In this document: in pieces, positions 24,901-34,157 of the stretch
Layout of the letters: every line of letters begins with the position of its first letter
Position numbering within the stretch: position 1 is the first letter of the stretch
NCBI GenBank assembly: GCA_964385695.1
Contig: CAYLQA010000002.1
Coordinates: 87,310-151,309, forward strand
Length of the DNA: 64,000 bases
Direction: 5' to 3'
DNA from: CAYLQA01 sp964385695
Lineage (GTDB): Bacteria > Desulfobacterota > Desulfobulbia > Desulfobulbales > Desulfurivibrionaceae
Translations under genes and position numbers: made by a program
Notes under the pieces: generated by a model
Database searches by the model: none
What the model saw: only the letters and a program-made list of their open reading frames with translations
Told to the model about the DNA's origin: nothing

Positions 24901-24957
24901 TGTGGTCCCCTGTTCGATGAATGCCCAAAATCAGTGGAACAAATAATATTTGCCGGG

Positions 24958-25902
24958 CTACTCACCCGTTTTCTTTTCCTCCACCAGCAACCTCCCCACA
25001 CCTGCATCCAACAAATCGCTCAGCCCAAAACCACTGGCCCGCACAAAAAAAGGTGAAGCCGAAGACTTCAGCACATAACTATTATCTTCTTCATTCTTGG
25101 CTCCAACGCGAACAACAACCTCACCCTTGCTTCCGGTAAGGGTAATCGTAGCAAGCGGCGCAGCCAAACCATACTCAGGCTTCTCCTCCTGAGCCAAATA
25201 CTCGGAAAGCCGCATGGAAGTCGCCCGATCAATCAAATTATCAAACTTGGCCGAGTCAATTTTTTGCTCGGCTCCTGCGTCGGCAACCTGCCAGGTATTC
25301 TCCTCCCCTTTTTTCAAGGTCAGGGTACCTTTGCTATTTTTAATGATGATCGTACTCAGCGCATCGGAATTTTCCTGCACATACCTAGCATCCCACCAGG
25401 ATGAAACCTCAAGCGGCACCTCCCAGGAGGAGAAATCCTTCACCAGGAAGACCCGATCATCCTTATTCAACCGGACATGGGTGGACTTATAGGCAGGCGA
25501 GGTCCCCATATAGAGGCTCTCCTGCTTGCCGTCAGCCGTTTTCACGGCCACAACCTGACTGTACTGCTTACCCACCTTAAAACGATTATGGCTGGCCTTG
25601 GTCTTGGTCACCAAACGCTGAGAGGAAAGTGCGGTGAGCTTTTCCAGGGCGGTCTTGATCTTTTCCGGATCCACCGGAATATTATCCTGGCTGCTCACAA
25701 TCCAGCCTGTCTCCTGCTTGTTCAGGGTGATGCCGGATTTGTCCGGCCCCAAGATGGTCAGCTCCACAATCTGCTCCGCAGCAAGATCTGGGAAAAACTG
25801 CATTGCAGCGGGCTGGGCATCCTGGCCGGGGCGATAAAAAATGCTGATCAGGCCGATTTGCACGGCCAGAAGTATGAGTAGGGCTATATTACGTTTGCTC
25901 AT
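24958..25902 (-). CDS. DUF4340 protein of a Gld-like ABC system
   Basis: 314 residues with one N-terminal helix (about 5-22, IALLILLAVQIGLISIFY) and a large extracytoplasmic beta-rich region made of DUF4340-type units (LTILGPDKSGITLNKQETGW; STIIIKNSKGTLTLKKGEEN; ATITLTGSKGEVVVRVGAKN). DUF4340 proteins typically accompany GldA/F/G-like ABC transporters, as here: it follows the fused permease gene by four bases. Its role is unknown, probably a periplasmic partner of GldG. Confidence 0.83.
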   Translation of the reverse strand: MSKRNIALLILLAVQIGLISIFYRPGQDAQPAAMQFFPDLAAEQIVELTILGPDKSGITLNKQETGWIVSSQDNIPVDPEKIKTALEKLTALSSQRLVTKTKASHNRFKVGKQYSQVVAVKTADGKQESLYMGTSPAYKSTHVRLNKDDRVFLVKDFSSWEVPLEVSSWWDARYVQENSDALSTIIIKNSKGTLTLKKGEENTWQVADAGAEQKIDSAKFDNLIDRATSMRLSEYLAQEEKPEYGLAAPLATITLTGSKGEVVVRVGAKNEEDNSYVLKSSASPFFVRASGFGLSDLLDAGVGRLLVEEKKTGE

Positions 25903-25906
25903 TAAT

Positions 25907-28801
25907 TCACCCTCTTGTTAAGACAAGCGGTTTTTCGTTGTGGCGGCGGCGGTAACCGTACCAGCTCACCAGGATAAGAGCCGCCAGGGCCAGGGAGTAG
26001 TTGAGCCACTCCCAAAAGGTCTGCTCGCTACGCGACAGGGGGTAAAGGACCCTGGCGTGGGAGCCTCGGGAACGGATGGAGAGCAGTCCCTCATCCTCCA
26101 CTGACCAGTCGATGAGGTTCTGCAAAAACTCAAGGCTATTGAGGATCCGGTCCTGGCCCATGGACTGGGCAATGGAGATCACCGTATCACTGATGAACTC
26201 GGAGCTGCCCACCACCACCAGGCGCGAGGAGTCCGGGGATTGCAACGCCACCGGGCTGAGAACCAACGGCTCTTCTTCCGGCTTGTCTTTGTCTTGTGCA
26301 GCACCATTCTGGGGCGTGGCCTCAGTCTCCTCTGCCTGAGCAAGGCGAGGATCCTCCTTGCCCTTATAATAGCTGGCAAAAGAGCCTTTTAGGGAGACAG
26401 CCAGATTACGCCGGGCAAGCTCTTCGCCTACGGCAAATCCTTTTTCCGGAAAACGATCAAAATTGGGCTGGATCGTGCCCTCGTTGGTCAACCACGCCTC
26501 AGGACTTGATTGCAGCAGGGTGATCGCCTCGAGATTTGCCGCCTTTTCAGCATCCACGAGAAGGGGCGAGACCCAGTTCATGGTCACGGTGGGTAACGAG
26601 GCCACGGCCGGGCTCTTGTCGCTCATGCCGTCGTCCCGCACATCGACAAAGAAAGGGTAATCGATATGCTTGATCTCCTGAATCGTCAGGCCGCCGATGT
26701 CTCGGGCCACGGGCACGGGAAAGGGCTCGTTCTGCCTATCCATGACCAGGTATTTGTCCACGGTCAGACCGTAATGGCTCAAAAGCTGGGCCAGGCCATC
26801 CTTGACCTCGGCCAGATCCAGGTTTTGTGCCCCGGGCGGCAGGTTCAGGACATAGTTACCGGTGAGCGCCACCACACTGCCGCCGCGCATCAGGTACTGA
26901 TCCACGCTGAAACGCTCCACCTCGCTCAGGTTTTGCGGGGCGACAACGAGCAGGACATCCACATCGGCGGAGACCAGGCCGGTGGTCAGATCCACCAGCT
27001 CGACATTGTAGTTCTCGCGCAGCACCTGCTGAAAAACACGGTATTGTTGTCCGCTTTGCTGGCCCATCATGGAGGGAGCGCTGGGCGGGGTCCAGATGCC
27101 CACGGTCTTGAGAAAGCCTGAGGAGGTACGCTTGATGGCCGCCTCCACCTCCTGGCGGATCTCGGCCGGGCCCATACCGCCTTCCAGGAAGATGCGTTCG
27201 GATTTTTCACCAATGGTCAGAAAAAGATGGAGATAAAAGGATTCCTTGTCAAAAAGACCAGTCTGTAACGGCTTGATATCAAAACGCTTATTCACATCCG
27301 CACGACTCAGACGACTGCCCGGATCATCAGGATCAAGCTGGATAAAGGCGAGCTTGCCGGCCGCCTCATCAACTAAGCCCGCTCCCACCTCTGTGATGCT
27401 CTGGGGCATATCAGCAAGCTGCTCAGGCATGGACTTGGGCGTGGCAATGGCGGTGAGGGTGATGGGATTGTCCAAAGCGGCAAAGACCATATCCAGGCTC
27501 TGGAAGCCGTAGACCACCTTTTTAATGGACTTGGTCAGGTCATACTCCAGATTGCGCAGGCCGATATCCATCTGGCCGTCTTTATTGGCCTGAACCTCTA
27601 TAAGATCGTTAAAGCCCAGGGTCACGTACTGATCCCCGTACTTGATCAAGATATTAAAATAAGAGTTGATCACCGAGGCCTCATAGCGACCCGCCACCTG
27701 AAAAGGCATGGGCTTGATGCCATACTGCTGGTTTGCCTCAAGCTCGGCATCCTCATCAAACTTCGGGTCGACGAAATCCACCGTGACCCTGCCCTTGGCC
27801 GCAACCTCGTACTCCTCCATAAAATCGCGGATACGCGGAACCAGAGGGGCCAAAAGGGGATGGGTCTTTTCACTGAAGTAACCGCGCAGGACAAGGGGCT
27901 CTTGCAGGTTTTCGATAAGATCCCGGGTGGGCTGGGAGATGGAAAATTCACCGTTTTCCGTGAGATCGAGGCGGATGGAAGAAACCGGAGCCAGCCAGAT
28001 ATTCAGAGCCAGCAGGTTGGCAGCGGCCAGAACGAGGCCAACCTTCATCCTGCTGCGGAAGCCGGCCGTGCTCTGCCCCTTGCTCCAACGCTTGCTCTCA
28101 AGGGAGATCGCGTTGAGCAGGAGGAAAAGGAGGGTCAAAGAACTGTAATAGGCAAGATCCCTGAGATCGATCACCCCCCGCTCAATACTCATGAAGCGGC
28201 TGCCGGTGCCCAGGTTTTGAAAAAACTCGGTGGCCGCATTGCCCATGAAGGTGGTGACACCGCTTGAGCCCAAGAGATAAAAAAGGCCGCTTACGAGCAC
28301 GGTCATGATCAAGGCAATGATCTGGTTATCGGTGCGGGAGGAGACAAAGAGGCCGATGGCAATATAGGCCGAGGCCAGGAGCAAGGCGCCGAGATACCCG
28401 GCCAGGACCGGGCCCCAATCCATGTCGCCCAACAGGGAGACGGTAAAGGGCAGCCCCAGGGTCAGGGCCAGGGAAAGAGCGACCAGGGCCAATACGGCCA
28501 AGAATTTGCCCAGGACCAAATGGCTGACCCGAACCGGCAGGGTCATGAGCACCTCCAGGGTGCCCATCTTCTGCTCCTCGCTCCACTGACGCATGGTGAG
28601 CGCGGCAGTGAGAAAGATCATCAGCAACGGCATCCAGCGAAAAAGAGGCCGGATGTCGGCAATATTACGGGCAAAAAAGGTTTCCAGCCAGAAGAAGGAA
28701 AACAGGGTGGAGAGCAGGAAGGTACCGATAAAGATGGCGGCCATGGGGGAGCCGAAGTAGGCCTTGAGCTCCTTTTTCGCTACAGAGATGGTCTTGTTCA
28801 T
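25907..28801 (-). CDS. Fused ABC permease (GldF-like) and GldG-like auxiliary protein
   Basis: 964 residues. Residues 1-240 are an ABC-2 type permease with six helices (MRQWSEEQKMGTLEVLMTLP is the characteristic cytoplasmic loop). Helix at about 250-270 starts the second part, a GldG/ABC_transp_aux domain (about 275-900; LTENGEFSISQPTRDLIENL, later MRGGSVVALTGNYVLNLPPG), and a final helix lies near 930-950. GldF and GldG are separate genes in gliding bacteroidetes; a single polypeptide is common outside that group. With the ATPase upstream it makes an ABC transporter whose substrate is unknown. The start overlaps the ATPase stop by four bases. Confidence 0.87.
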   Translation of the reverse strand: MNKTISVAKKELKAYFGSPMAAIFIGTFLLSTLFSFFWLETFFARNIADIRPLFRWMPLLMIFLTAALTMRQWSEEQKMGTLEVLMTLPVRVSHLVLGKFLAVLALVALSLALTLGLPFTVSLLGDMDWGPVLAGYLGALLLASAYIAIGLFVSSRTDNQIIALIMTVLVSGLFYLLGSSGVTTFMGNAATEFFQNLGTGSRFMSIERGVIDLRDLAYYSSLTLLFLLLNAISLESKRWSKGQSTAGFRSRMKVGLVLAAANLLALNIWLAPVSSIRLDLTENGEFSISQPTRDLIENLQEPLVLRGYFSEKTHPLLAPLVPRIRDFMEEYEVAAKGRVTVDFVDPKFDEDAELEANQQYGIKPMPFQVAGRYEASVINSYFNILIKYGDQYVTLGFNDLIEVQANKDGQMDIGLRNLEYDLTKSIKKVVYGFQSLDMVFAALDNPITLTAIATPKSMPEQLADMPQSITEVGAGLVDEAAGKLAFIQLDPDDPGSRLSRADVNKRFDIKPLQTGLFDKESFYLHLFLTIGEKSERIFLEGGMGPAEIRQEVEAAIKRTSSGFLKTVGIWTPPSAPSMMGQQSGQQYRVFQQVLRENYNVELVDLTTGLVSADVDVLLVVAPQNLSEVERFSVDQYLMRGGSVVALTGNYVLNLPPGAQNLDLAEVKDGLAQLLSHYGLTVDKYLVMDRQNEPFPVPVARDIGGLTIQEIKHIDYPFFVDVRDDGMSDKSPAVASLPTVTMNWVSPLLVDAEKAANLEAITLLQSSPEAWLTNEGTIQPNFDRFPEKGFAVGEELARRNLAVSLKGSFASYYKGKEDPRLAQAEETEATPQNGAAQDKDKPEEEPLVLSPVALQSPDSSRLVVVGSSEFISDTVISIAQSMGQDRILNSLEFLQNLIDWSVEDEGLLSIRSRGSHARVLYPLSRSEQTFWEWLNYSLALAALILVSWYGYRRRHNEKPLVLTRG

Positions 28802-29754
28802 TGCACGTCTCCCTCTGATGTGGCCAGCTCGTTAAAGACCGCTTCCAGGGTGCGGACCTCCCGGTGCAGCTCGGCCAAGGGCCAGTCCTTAACCTTGGCC
28901 AGTTGGAAGATGGCCGGGCAAAGGTCCTGGGCCGAGTCACCAGTTATCCGGTAACGCAAACGGCCATGCTCGTTCTCTTCGGTGACCACCGAGTCCACCC
29001 CGGAGATCGCGGAAAGATCAGCAATGATTGCCTCACCACGCGCATCCGTTTCCAAGGTAAGCAGGGCGTCCGTGGCGGCGGAGAGATCGGAGAGCCGGGC
29101 GTCCGCCTTGACCTCGCCGCGCATAATGATCACGGCGCGGTCACAGGTCGCCTCCACCTCGGAGAGGATATGGGTGGAGAGAAGCACCGTGCTCTCTTGG
29201 GCCAGTTTCTTGATCAGGTGGCGCACCTCAACGATCTGGGTCGGGTCCAGGCCGTTGGTGGGCTCGTCAAGGATCAAGAGCTTGGGCTTATGCAGGATGG
29301 CCTGGGCCAGCCCCACCCGTTGGCGGTAGCCTTTACTCAGAGTGCCGATGGGCCGGGTCAGGCGATCTTCCAGACCAACGGCCTCTATGGCCTCGGACAG
29401 ATACCGAGCTTGCTCCTTTTTTGGGATAGAGCGCAGGTCGGCGATCATCTTGAGATAGGATTGCACGGTGAGTTCGGGGTAGAGGGGGGCGTTTTCCGGC
29501 AGGTAGCCGATCTTGGCCTGCACCTCATCGGTGTGGCTCAAAACCTCCCTGCCATCCACCTGGGCCGTGCCGGAACTGGGGTGGAGATAACCGGTCAGAA
29601 TCTTCATGACCGTGGTCTTGCCGGCCCCGTTGGGCCCGAGCAGGCCGATAATCTCCCCTGGTGCGACGGAAAAGGAGACCCCACGGAGGGCATCCACCTC
29701 GTCATACGATTTACACAGGTCTTGCACTTCAATCATGGACCTTTCTCCTGACAA
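28798..29754 (-). CDS. ABC transporter ATP-binding protein, GldA-like
   Basis: 318 residues. Walker A GLLGPNGAGKTTVMKIL (about 35), signature LSKGYRQRVGLAQAILHKP, Walker B LLILDEPTNGLDP and the switch His in VLLSTHILSEVEAT. A C-terminal domain of ~95 residues follows, as in GldA/NatA-type exporters. AGGAGAAAGGTCC precedes the ATG. First gene of the three-gene minus-strand operon (ATPase, permease-GldG, DUF4340). Confidence 0.9.
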   Translation of the reverse strand: MSGERSMIEVQDLCKSYDEVDALRGVSFSVAPGEIIGLLGPNGAGKTTVMKILTGYLHPSSGTAQVDGREVLSHTDEVQAKIGYLPENAPLYPELTVQSYLKMIADLRSIPKKEQARYLSEAIEAVGLEDRLTRPIGTLSKGYRQRVGLAQAILHKPKLLILDEPTNGLDPTQIVEVRHLIKKLAQESTVLLSTHILSEVEATCDRAVIIMRGEVKADARLSDLSAATDALLTLETDARGEAIIADLSAISGVDSVVTEENEHGRLRYRITGDSAQDLCPAIFQLAKVKDWPLAELHREVRTLEAVFNELATSEGDVQ

Positions 29755-29832
29755 AGTAGCAATTTATAAGTTGTTTAAAGGATTCTCGATACTGCGAGTT
29801 AAGACAGCGACAGAATAAAAATGTTTCAAGTA

Positions 29833-30013
29833 TTTAGCCACGAAACCCACAAACGAACACGAAAGTTTTTATGCCTTTCATTGTAGGAGCCATTTCAATG
29901 GCGAAATAACGGCCTGGTCAATCGCCATTAAAATGGCTCCTACAGGGTAACCGTTTGCTAGCGGCTGGCTGAAAAATATTTTTCGTGTCTTTTCGTGGGT
30001 TTCGTGGCTAAAA
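29833..30013. repeat. Nested palindromic intergenic repeat (REP-like core in an outer inverted repeat)
   Basis: Inner pair: 29882-29904 (starts TGTAGGAGCCATTTCAATGG) and 29922-29944, complementary at 22 of 23 positions. The arm resembles the TGTAGGAGCGGCTTC family of REP sequences known from Pseudomonas and Xanthomonas. Outer pair: 29833-29865 (TTTAGCCACGAAACCCAC) and about 29981-30013 (its complement, GTGGGTTTCGTGGCTAAA), also with CACGAAA blocks. The element fills the gap between the ABC operon and htpG, both on the minus strand. Confidence 0.8.
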
Positions 30014-30016
30014 AAA

Positions 30017-31903
30017 TTACTGGACGAGCTTGTCGAGCAGCTTATAGGTGCGCTCGACCATGGAGCGGGGCTCCACCATGAGGCCGGCCTGAATCATGGC
30101 ATTGTCAAAGACCTGCTCGCAGATACTCTTGGCAAGCTCCTCATCCTTGGCCCGCAGGGACTCGATACCCTTGATCAGGCTGTGTCCGGTGTTGATTTCA
30201 AGATCCTTGGCTCCGAACTCCTGGGGTGCGCCCTGCCCTTGGGCCTTCATGACCCGCTCCATACTGCTGGTCATAAAACCCAAGGGATTAACGATAATGG
30301 CCGGGCTGTCGGTGAGGCGGCTTGAGATCAGGACATCCTTGACCTTTGCCCCCAGCACCTCTTTCATCCATTTGCTCAGCTCATCGCCCTGCTTTTCTTC
30401 CAGGGCATCGGCCTTGTCTTCTTTTTTATCCTCCGCCTTGCTCTCGTCCGTATCCGGCAATTTCAGATCGCCGCGGTCGGCGGAGACCAACTTTTTGCCG
30501 TCAAACTCGTTGAGATGGCTCATGGCAAAGTCATCAATGGGGTCCAGGGTGTAGATCACCTCAAGGTTACGCTTTTTAAAGGTCTCCACATAGGGGCCGG
30601 ACTCGATGGCCTCGCGGCTGGGGCCGTTGATGTAATAAATCTCCTCCTGGCCTTCGGGCATGCGCTCGATGTAATCGGCCAGTGAGGTGTTGGTGCCTGC
30701 ATCGATCTTGGAGGACTCAAAGCGCAGGAGCTTGCCCAGTTGCTCGCGATAGCTGAAGTCGGAAATGATGCCCTCTTTGAGGAAGGGACCAAAGGTCTCC
30801 CATATCTCGGCATATTTCTCTGGCTCCTTGGTGCTCATCTCGTTGAGGAATTTCAAAAAACGCTTGGTGACAACGGTGTTGATCTTGGCGACCAGGGCAT
30901 TGTCCTGCAAGGCTTGGCGGGAGATATTGAGCGGCAGATCCTCGCTGTCGATCACGCCGCGCAAAAAGCGAAGCCACTCGGGCAGGATGGTCTTGGAGTG
31001 CTGCTCGATGAGCACCCGCTGGCAATAGAGGTTGACCCCGGGGTCCATGCGACCGAAGCCGAGGCTCTCCATATTCTCCTTGGGCACAAAGAGCAGGGCC
31101 TTGATGGCCAAAGGCGCGTCCGCACTGAAGTGCAGTTTGCCGACAGGCTCGTCAATGGCGTTGCCGATGAACTTGTAAAAATCGTTGTACTCCTCCTCCT
31201 TGATCTCGCTCTTACCACGGGTCCACAGGGCCTGAACCGTGTTGACCTCCTCGTCCTTGATCTTGATGGGGAAGGGGACAAAGCTGGAGTACTGCTTGAT
31301 GATGGACTTGAGCTTGTCCTCATTGGCATACTCATGGGCCTCGTCGGTGAGTTCAAGGATTATGGTGGTGCCGCGGCGGATGCCCGGACTCATGGAGATG
31401 GTGTAGCTGCCCGTGCCGTCGGAGACCCACTCATGGCCCATATCGTCGGTACGGAAGGAGCGGGACTTGACCGTGACCTTCTTCGCAACCATAAAGGCGG
31501 CGTAAAAACCAACGCCGAACTGGCCGATCAGGTTGACATCCTTTTGCTCGGTCTCGGCCAACTGGCTGAAAAAGGTCTTGGAGCCGGAGTGGGCGATGGT
31601 GCCGAGGTTGGCCTCAAGCTCGCCGCGATCCATACCAATACCGGTATCGGTGATGGTGATGGTCTTTTTCTCCTCGTCCACGCCGATGGTAATCTCCAAG
31701 GGAACATGGCTGTCGAATACCTCTTCTTCCATGATGCTCTGATGACGGAATTTTTCCAGGGCATCAGCGGAGTTGGAAACCAGCTCTCTTAAAAAAATAT
31801 CCTTTTCCGTGTACAGAGAGTGGATAACGATATCCAGCATCTTCTTGACTTCTGCCTGGAACTCCTTGGTTTCGGACTGGGGGGTGGTTTGCTCGGTAGT
31901 CAT
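30017..31903 (-). CDS. htpG: Hsp90-family chaperone HtpG
   Basis: 628 residues, full length. N-terminal ATPase domain with LRELVSNSADALEKFRHQS, ITDTGIGMDRGELEANLGTI and IGQFGVGFYAAFMVA; middle domain with the catalytic arginine loop LPLNISRQALQDN; C-terminal dimerisation domain from about 510, after an acidic Lys/Glu/Asp-rich linker (490-515). ATP-dependent cytosolic chaperone. Monocistronic, with its own promoter. Confidence 0.97.
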   Translation of the reverse strand: MTTEQTTPQSETKEFQAEVKKMLDIVIHSLYTEKDIFLRELVSNSADALEKFRHQSIMEEEVFDSHVPLEITIGVDEEKKTITITDTGIGMDRGELEANLGTIAHSGSKTFFSQLAETEQKDVNLIGQFGVGFYAAFMVAKKVTVKSRSFRTDDMGHEWVSDGTGSYTISMSPGIRRGTTIILELTDEAHEYANEDKLKSIIKQYSSFVPFPIKIKDEEVNTVQALWTRGKSEIKEEEYNDFYKFIGNAIDEPVGKLHFSADAPLAIKALLFVPKENMESLGFGRMDPGVNLYCQRVLIEQHSKTILPEWLRFLRGVIDSEDLPLNISRQALQDNALVAKINTVVTKRFLKFLNEMSTKEPEKYAEIWETFGPFLKEGIISDFSYREQLGKLLRFESSKIDAGTNTSLADYIERMPEGQEEIYYINGPSREAIESGPYVETFKKRNLEVIYTLDPIDDFAMSHLNEFDGKKLVSADRGDLKLPDTDESKAEDKKEDKADALEEKQGDELSKWMKEVLGAKVKDVLISSRLTDSPAIIVNPLGFMTSSMERVMKAQGQGAPQEFGAKDLEINTGHSLIKGIESLRAKDEELAKSICEQVFDNAMIQAGLMVEPRSMVERTYKLLDKLVQ

Positions 31904-31983
31904 GGGCTTGGTTCAACCTCTTGTGCCTTGGATGTTTATTTTGAGTAGGGGCATGATGCCTCACATTTTTTAAATTCGGGCAA

Positions 31984-32011
31984 AAAATAATCACTCCGTA
32001 TGGTCTGTCAA
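31984..32011 (-). promoter_or_regulatory. Probable promoter of htpG
   Basis: On the minus strand TTGACA (32011-32006) is followed after 16 bases by TATTTT (31989-31984), about 80 bases before the htpG ATG. It looks like a vegetative promoter; no CIRCE element was seen. Confidence 0.5.
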
Positions 32012-32145
32012 GTCTCTGCCCGGAAAGGAGCTACCCATTTACAAGATTATTTCTTTATGCAATAATTACAGAGAGTTTTGCAAAAGCAGCTTTTTGGTTT
32101 TAACCAGCTTATTTGTCCTAACCCAAATGCAATGGGCCGATAACC

Positions 32146-33009
32146 ATGACCATGGATATTGCCAATCAATATATTAAAAATATCGACAAGTTAGCACCCT
32201 GTCCGCAGATTGCGCTGGATGTGCTTGCCATTGCCCATGAATCGGACTGCTCCATTCCCAAGCTGGCGGAAAAGATCGAACGCGACCCGGGGCTTACCGC
32301 CAACATGCTGCAGATGGCCAACTCCGCCTACTTCGGCCATGTAAAAAAAATCACCTCAATCAAAGACATCATTATCCGCCTGGGGCTGGAGAGCGTGAAG
32401 ATTATCGCCATCACCAGTGCTTCGGTGGGGTTGCTGAAAGACCCACGGGAGGCCTATAAGCTGGGAAACGACGATCTCTGGCACCACTCCTATGCCGTGG
32501 CCAACCTGGCCGGCTCCATTGCCCGCCACGCCAAGGCCCGAGACAGTGCCGCCATCTATACCGCAGCCCTGCTCCATGACCTGGGCAAGGTGGTTTTGGA
32601 TCGCCCCCTGCAGATCGAGTGCCTCAACCAGAATAGTGATGATCCGGAAGAACCGATGCTGGCCAAGGAGCAACGCCTGCTGCACACGGACCATGCCGAG
32701 GTGGGCATGGCCCTGCTGGAGAAATGGGGCCTGCCCGAGGCCATTACCCTGCCGGTGGGGCTGCATCACGATATGAGCCAACCCCGCTCCAAGCGACTGG
32801 GAGTAAAGATCGTCCATCTTGCCAACACCCTGGTCCATCTCACCGAGTACGACACGGACAACCCGGATGATTTTTTCTTTGATGTCCTGGCCTATGAGGA
32901 TATCAAGTCCACTCTGCCCGAGGTGCCTCATTTTGAAGAGAACATGCGTAACATCATCGAAGAGTTCGTGGACAAATACCACGAAACCGTTGCCGTGTTT
33001 ACCCTCTAA
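32146..33009 (+). CDS. HDOD domain signalling protein
   Basis: 287 residues, HDOD domain across about 15-210: NIDKLAPCPQIALDVLAIAH, AEKIERDPGLTANMLQMANS, and the degenerate HD site ALLHDLGKVVLD, then TDHAEVGMALLEKWGLP. HDOD proteins are HD-superfamily members usually lacking full metal-site residues and act in signalling and cell-cycle or chemotaxis control; catalytic activity is uncertain. No other domain. ATG 32146 has only a weak ribosome site; the second in-frame ATG at 32152 is equally possible. Divergent from htpG. Confidence 0.85.
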   Translation: MTMDIANQYIKNIDKLAPCPQIALDVLAIAHESDCSIPKLAEKIERDPGLTANMLQMANSAYFGHVKKITSIKDIIIRLGLESVKIIAITSASVGLLKDPREAYKLGNDDLWHHSYAVANLAGSIARHAKARDSAAIYTAALLHDLGKVVLDRPLQIECLNQNSDDPEEPMLAKEQRLLHTDHAEVGMALLEKWGLPEAITLPVGLHHDMSQPRSKRLGVKIVHLANTLVHLTEYDTDNPDDFFFDVLAYEDIKSTLPEVPHFEENMRNIIEEFVDKYHETVAVFTL

Positions 33010-33038
33010 GCGCAAGCCGCCTCCTTCTGCCTCTTTTT

Positions 33039-33656
33039 ATGTCCGTTATGTTGCCCTTTCTGACCTCCGGCCTGCTACTCGGCCTCTCCGCAGGCTTTGC
33101 CCCCGGCCCATTATTGACCCTGGTCATCAGCGAAACCCTGCGCCACAATCGGGCGGCAGGTATCAAGGTGGCACTGGCCCCGCTTATTACGGATCTGCCC
33201 ATTATCGGCCTGACGCTATATGCCCTAAGTTTCCTTTCTGACAATGGCCTGATTTTGGCCCTGCTCTCCCTTGGCGGCGGCTGCTTTGTCATGTGGATGG
33301 GTATTGAAAACATCCGTTTCCGGGGCGGGGCCGAGGAAGATATACAGGGAGAGGAAAAATCGCTGCAAAAAGGCATACTGGTAAACATGCTGAGCCCACA
33401 CCCATATCTCTTTTGGCTCAGTGTGGGCGGGCCGATCCTGAATAGAGCATGGCAAAAAGACGGCCTGGCCGCCGTACTCTTTGTCGGCAGCTTCTACCTC
33501 CTGCTGGTAGGTGCCAAAATCGGCCTGGCATACACGGTAGCACACTCACGCCACTTCCTCTCCGGCACCCTCTACCGCAACACCATCCGCACCCTGGGCC
33601 TGCTCCTCTGCCTCTTTGCCCTCTCATTACTGTATGAAGGGGTTAAACTCTTTTAA
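33039..33656 (+). CDS. LysE/RhtB family exporter
   Basis: 205 residues, six predicted helices, with the family start GLSAGFAPGPLLTLVISETL and NMLSPHPYLFWLSVGGP in the second half, equivalent to the NP-N/P-Y-F-W signature of LysE/RhtB. These export amino acids or related small molecules across the inner membrane. Thirty bases after the HDOD gene, same strand, so possibly co-transcribed. Substrate unknown. Confidence 0.85.
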   Translation: MSVMLPFLTSGLLLGLSAGFAPGPLLTLVISETLRHNRAAGIKVALAPLITDLPIIGLTLYALSFLSDNGLILALLSLGGGCFVMWMGIENIRFRGGAEEDIQGEEKSLQKGILVNMLSPHPYLFWLSVGGPILNRAWQKDGLAAVLFVGSFYLLLVGAKIGLAYTVAHSRHFLSGTLYRNTIRTLGLLLCLFALSLLYEGVKLF

Positions 33657-33664
33657 ATTCCCCT

Positions 33665-34059
33665 TATGTCCTGCTGAGCACCGCAGGCGCTGGCGGAAAA
33701 GACGCAAAAACCTGTTTGAGCGAAGCGAGTTTTTTTGCGTCGCGCCTGCGTCGAGGAGCACAAGGAAGCCCGCAGGGCCAGGACATCTGGGGGGCCTTTT
33801 TCTTGTTACTTCTTTTGGGCAAGCAAAAGAAGTAAGGCTCTTTCACTATCAGCATCACGGCAAGAAGTGCTTGATATTATGTCACTTTCTTTGCTTGCAC
33901 AAAAGAAAGTAACCAAAGAAATGCACCCAGCCACTTGGCCCTTCGGGCTGCCCTGCGCTGCTCAAAATGACCGGGCGCTGCGAAACTCGCCACGCTTGCG
34001 CGTGACTCAGACAGTCCTCGCGCTTTTCCGGTCATTTCTCCGCTGCTCGGCTGCGTAAC
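33665..34059. repeat. Dispersed intergenic repeat block with several inverted repeats
   Basis: No real gene in these ~400 bases. The block contains: a long hairpin at about 33683-33750 (GCAGGCG/CGCCTGC outside, GACGCAAAAA/TTTTTGCGTC and GAGCGAAGCGAG inside); a perfect 12-base inverted repeat 33806-33835 (TTACTTCTTTTG / CAAAAGAAGTAA); and a second related pair at 33881-33913 (GTCACTTTCTTT / AAAGAAAGTAAC). After it comes a G+C-rich stretch with the phrase GGCCCTTCGGGCTGCCCTGC. This pattern is a familiar intergenic repeat type in many proteobacterial genomes, and any reading frames in it are spurious. Confidence 0.7.
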
Positions 34060-34157
34060 AATGGGAAATTGAGTTCCACTCTTTTCCGTGATGAACCTAA
34101 AAAAAAGGGAGGACCCGGTCGAACCCTCCCTGAAGATGTCTAAAGCCTAAATTACAG

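Noticed and set aside
28864..29751. Plus-strand frame of 295 codons over the ABC ATPase gene
   Set aside because: Reverse complement of a gene with perfect Walker and signature motifs.
30740..31792. Plus-strand frame of 350 codons over htpG
   Set aside because: htpG is unambiguous on the other strand; this frame has no family features.
33616..34058. Two small frames in the repeat block after lysE
   Set aside because: They lie wholly in inverted-repeat DNA and change frame across repeat units; such frames are often mis-annotated as genes.
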